Shown: piece by piece, positions 5,269 to 6,301 of the stretch
Layout: every line of letters begins with the position of its first letter
How positions within the stretch are numbered: position 1 is the first letter of the stretch
NCBI GenBank assembly: GCA_013329355.1
Contig: DUKK01000119.1
Coordinates: 1-6,301, forward strand
Direction: 5' to 3'
DNA: 6,301 bases
Source: Candidatus Poseidoniaceae archaeon
GTDB lineage: Archaea; Thermoplasmatota; Poseidoniia; Poseidoniales; Poseidoniaceae
Translations under genes and position numbers: made by a program
Notes under the pieces: model-generated
The model's database searches: none
Told to the model about the DNA's origin: nothing
What the model saw: only the letters and a program-made list of their open reading frames with translations

Positions 5269-6301
5269 ATGTGGAGTCGTAAATCAGCAATGTTGGGTAG
5301 TCTCGCCATAGCAATGTATTTGCTTGGTTTGACATTGCGAAATGAACAATTGGTTACAATCGCCGTTGTGATTTTTGTATTCCTAACGTGGGCTGCCTTG
5401 TTTGGCGGACACGCTGATGTTGCTTCTTCCGGCAGGCGAGCCGATGAGTGGTCTGGTGAGGAAGGTATTGCTCTGGGTAGCGTTATCGCTATGCGGAAAC
5501 TTTCCAGTGCGCGGTTGTTTGAAGATGGAGAACTTAATGTCACGTTAAGAATGCAAAATAACTCACCGCTACCCAAGATTCTGGAGGTCAGAGACCGTGT
5601 TCCTGAAGTAATGCGAATTAAGGAAGGTTCGAATTACATACTAATGGAGTTAGGCCCGAGGAGAGAGACGTTCATTGAATATACCATCGAATGTCCACTC
5701 AGAGGGTTTTACAGCATTGGACCAGTTGCAGTCAGAATTCAGGACCCGTTTGGTTTATTCCACAAGGAAAAAGAAATGCATGTCTACGATGATTTCCTTG
5801 TGTTTCCAAAGATGGAAGATCTCAAAGAAACGTTCGTTAAGTCAAGGGTACCGAAGATTTTCACCGGTGCGGTCAACATAAGACAGCCAGGTCCTGGTTC
5901 AGAGTTCTACTCATTGCGAGAATACTTTGATGGCGATTCTTTTAGATCGATAAACTGGTCTGCATACGCACGTTCGGGCAAACTGATGGTCAATGAGCGT
6001 GAACGTGATGCGGTTTCTGATATCATCATTATTGTTGACTCAAGGGCCGTCTCAGAAACCGGTCCAGTGTCTCGAAATGCCTTGGTTTACTCAACCAGGG
6101 CAGCGGCATCACTAGCGAAATATTTCCTCAGCCGTAGGGACTCAGTCGGTGTCATAGTTTACGGCGATGAAGTAGTAAGTGTCGACCGCGATACGGGCAA
6201 AAAACAGCTCTATGTCATCCTAACCAAACTTGCTGGAGCAGTAGCCCGAGGTAATATTCCATTACAGGTGGTTGTTAATCGAATAATGCCGCACATCAAC
6301 A
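5269..6301 (+). CDS. DUF58-family membrane protein, 3' end missing
   Basis: The frame is open from ATG 5269 to the window edge, giving 344 residues. Two membrane helices are predicted near the N-terminus (about 8-23 and 29-46), as in most DUF58 proteins. Residues 70-190 form a beta-rich Ig-like region with the family hallmarks LRGFYSIGPV and DPFGLF. The DUF58 signature follows at 208-243: GPGSEFYSLREYFDGD, then RSINWSAYARSGKLMVNE. A von Willebrand A-like fold begins at IIIIVDSR (252-259), but the metal site DxSxS is not kept: the sequence is D257-S-R-A-V-S, so metal binding is probably lost or altered. DUF58 proteins are regular neighbours of MoxR ATPases and are thought to work with them at the membrane. 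The start lies 22 bases after MoxR and has an AGGTG ribosome site, which points to one operon. More of this system, such as transglutaminase or further VWA genes, may lie downstream. Confidence 0.93.
   Translation, partial: MWSRKSAMLGSLAIAMYLLGLTLRNEQLVTIAVVIFVFLTWAALFGGHADVASSGRRADEWSGEEGIALGSVIAMRKLSSARLFEDGELNVTLRMQNNSPLPKILEVRDRVPEVMRIKEGSNYILMELGPRRETFIEYTIECPLRGFYSIGPVAVRIQDPFGLFHKEKEMHVYDDFLVFPKMEDLKETFVKSRVPKIFTGAVNIRQPGPGSEFYSLREYFDGDSFRSINWSAYARSGKLMVNERERDAVSDIIIIVDSRAVSETGPVSRNALVYSTRAAASLAKYFLSRRDSVGVIVYGDEVVSVDRDTGKKQLYVILTKLAGAVARGNIPLQVVVNRIMPHIN

Noticed and set aside
5130..5576. Minus-strand frame of 148 codons across the MoxR-DUF58 junction
   Set aside because: It overlaps two securely assigned genes on the + strand and shows no recognisable motif.

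Overview
The window carries six genes or gene fragments, all on the + strand. They fall into two blocks separated by one short intergenic region at about 2338-2442. The best overall guess for the source is a marine euryarchaeote of the Ca. Poseidoniales (Marine Group II) / Thermoplasmatota kind. The reasons are moderate base composition, archaeal-style promoter and Shine-Dalgarno signals, an acidic secreted protein with a single C-terminal membrane anchor, and a DUF4350-MoxR-DUF58 cluster. This assignment is inference: no rRNA or other marker is present, and a bacterial source is not strictly excluded.

Block 1 (1-2337) holds a molybdenum hydroxylase locus and a surface protein. It opens with the 3' end of a xanthine dehydrogenase/4-hydroxybenzoyl-CoA reductase-type molybdopterin subunit, which carries an unusual C-terminal extension of about 105 residues. 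Two bases later comes the complete FAD-binding subunit. This has the HcrB-type cysteine-rich insertion expected to hold an additional [4Fe-4S] cluster, so the enzyme resembles 4-hydroxybenzoyl-CoA reductase more than a plain CO or xanthine dehydrogenase. Its stop codon abuts a TTG start with a near-consensus Shine-Dalgarno. That start opens a predicted secreted protein of unknown function with a signal peptide, beta-rich domains, an acidic linker and a C-terminal membrane anchor. The small [2Fe-2S] subunit is not seen and must lie upstream, be fused, or be elsewhere.

The intergenic region has a TATA-like box (2401-2407). A perfect 8-bp inverted repeat sits over the predicted transcription start, and a second 5-bp inverted repeat abuts the TATA box. 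Together these look like a regulated promoter for block 2.

Block 2 (2443 or 2506 to the window end) holds a DUF4350 protein with two membrane spans, a MoxR-family AAA+ ATPase with a Pro/Ala-rich N-terminal tail, and a DUF58 protein truncated by the window edge. MoxR ATPases next to DUF58 proteins are a recurrent arrangement, generally thought to act as chaperone or maturation systems for metal- or surface-associated complexes. The DUF4350 protein would be the membrane-embedded partner with an extracytoplasmic domain. The client is unknown. The molybdenum enzyme or the surface protein next door is a possible client, but nothing in the sequence shows this.
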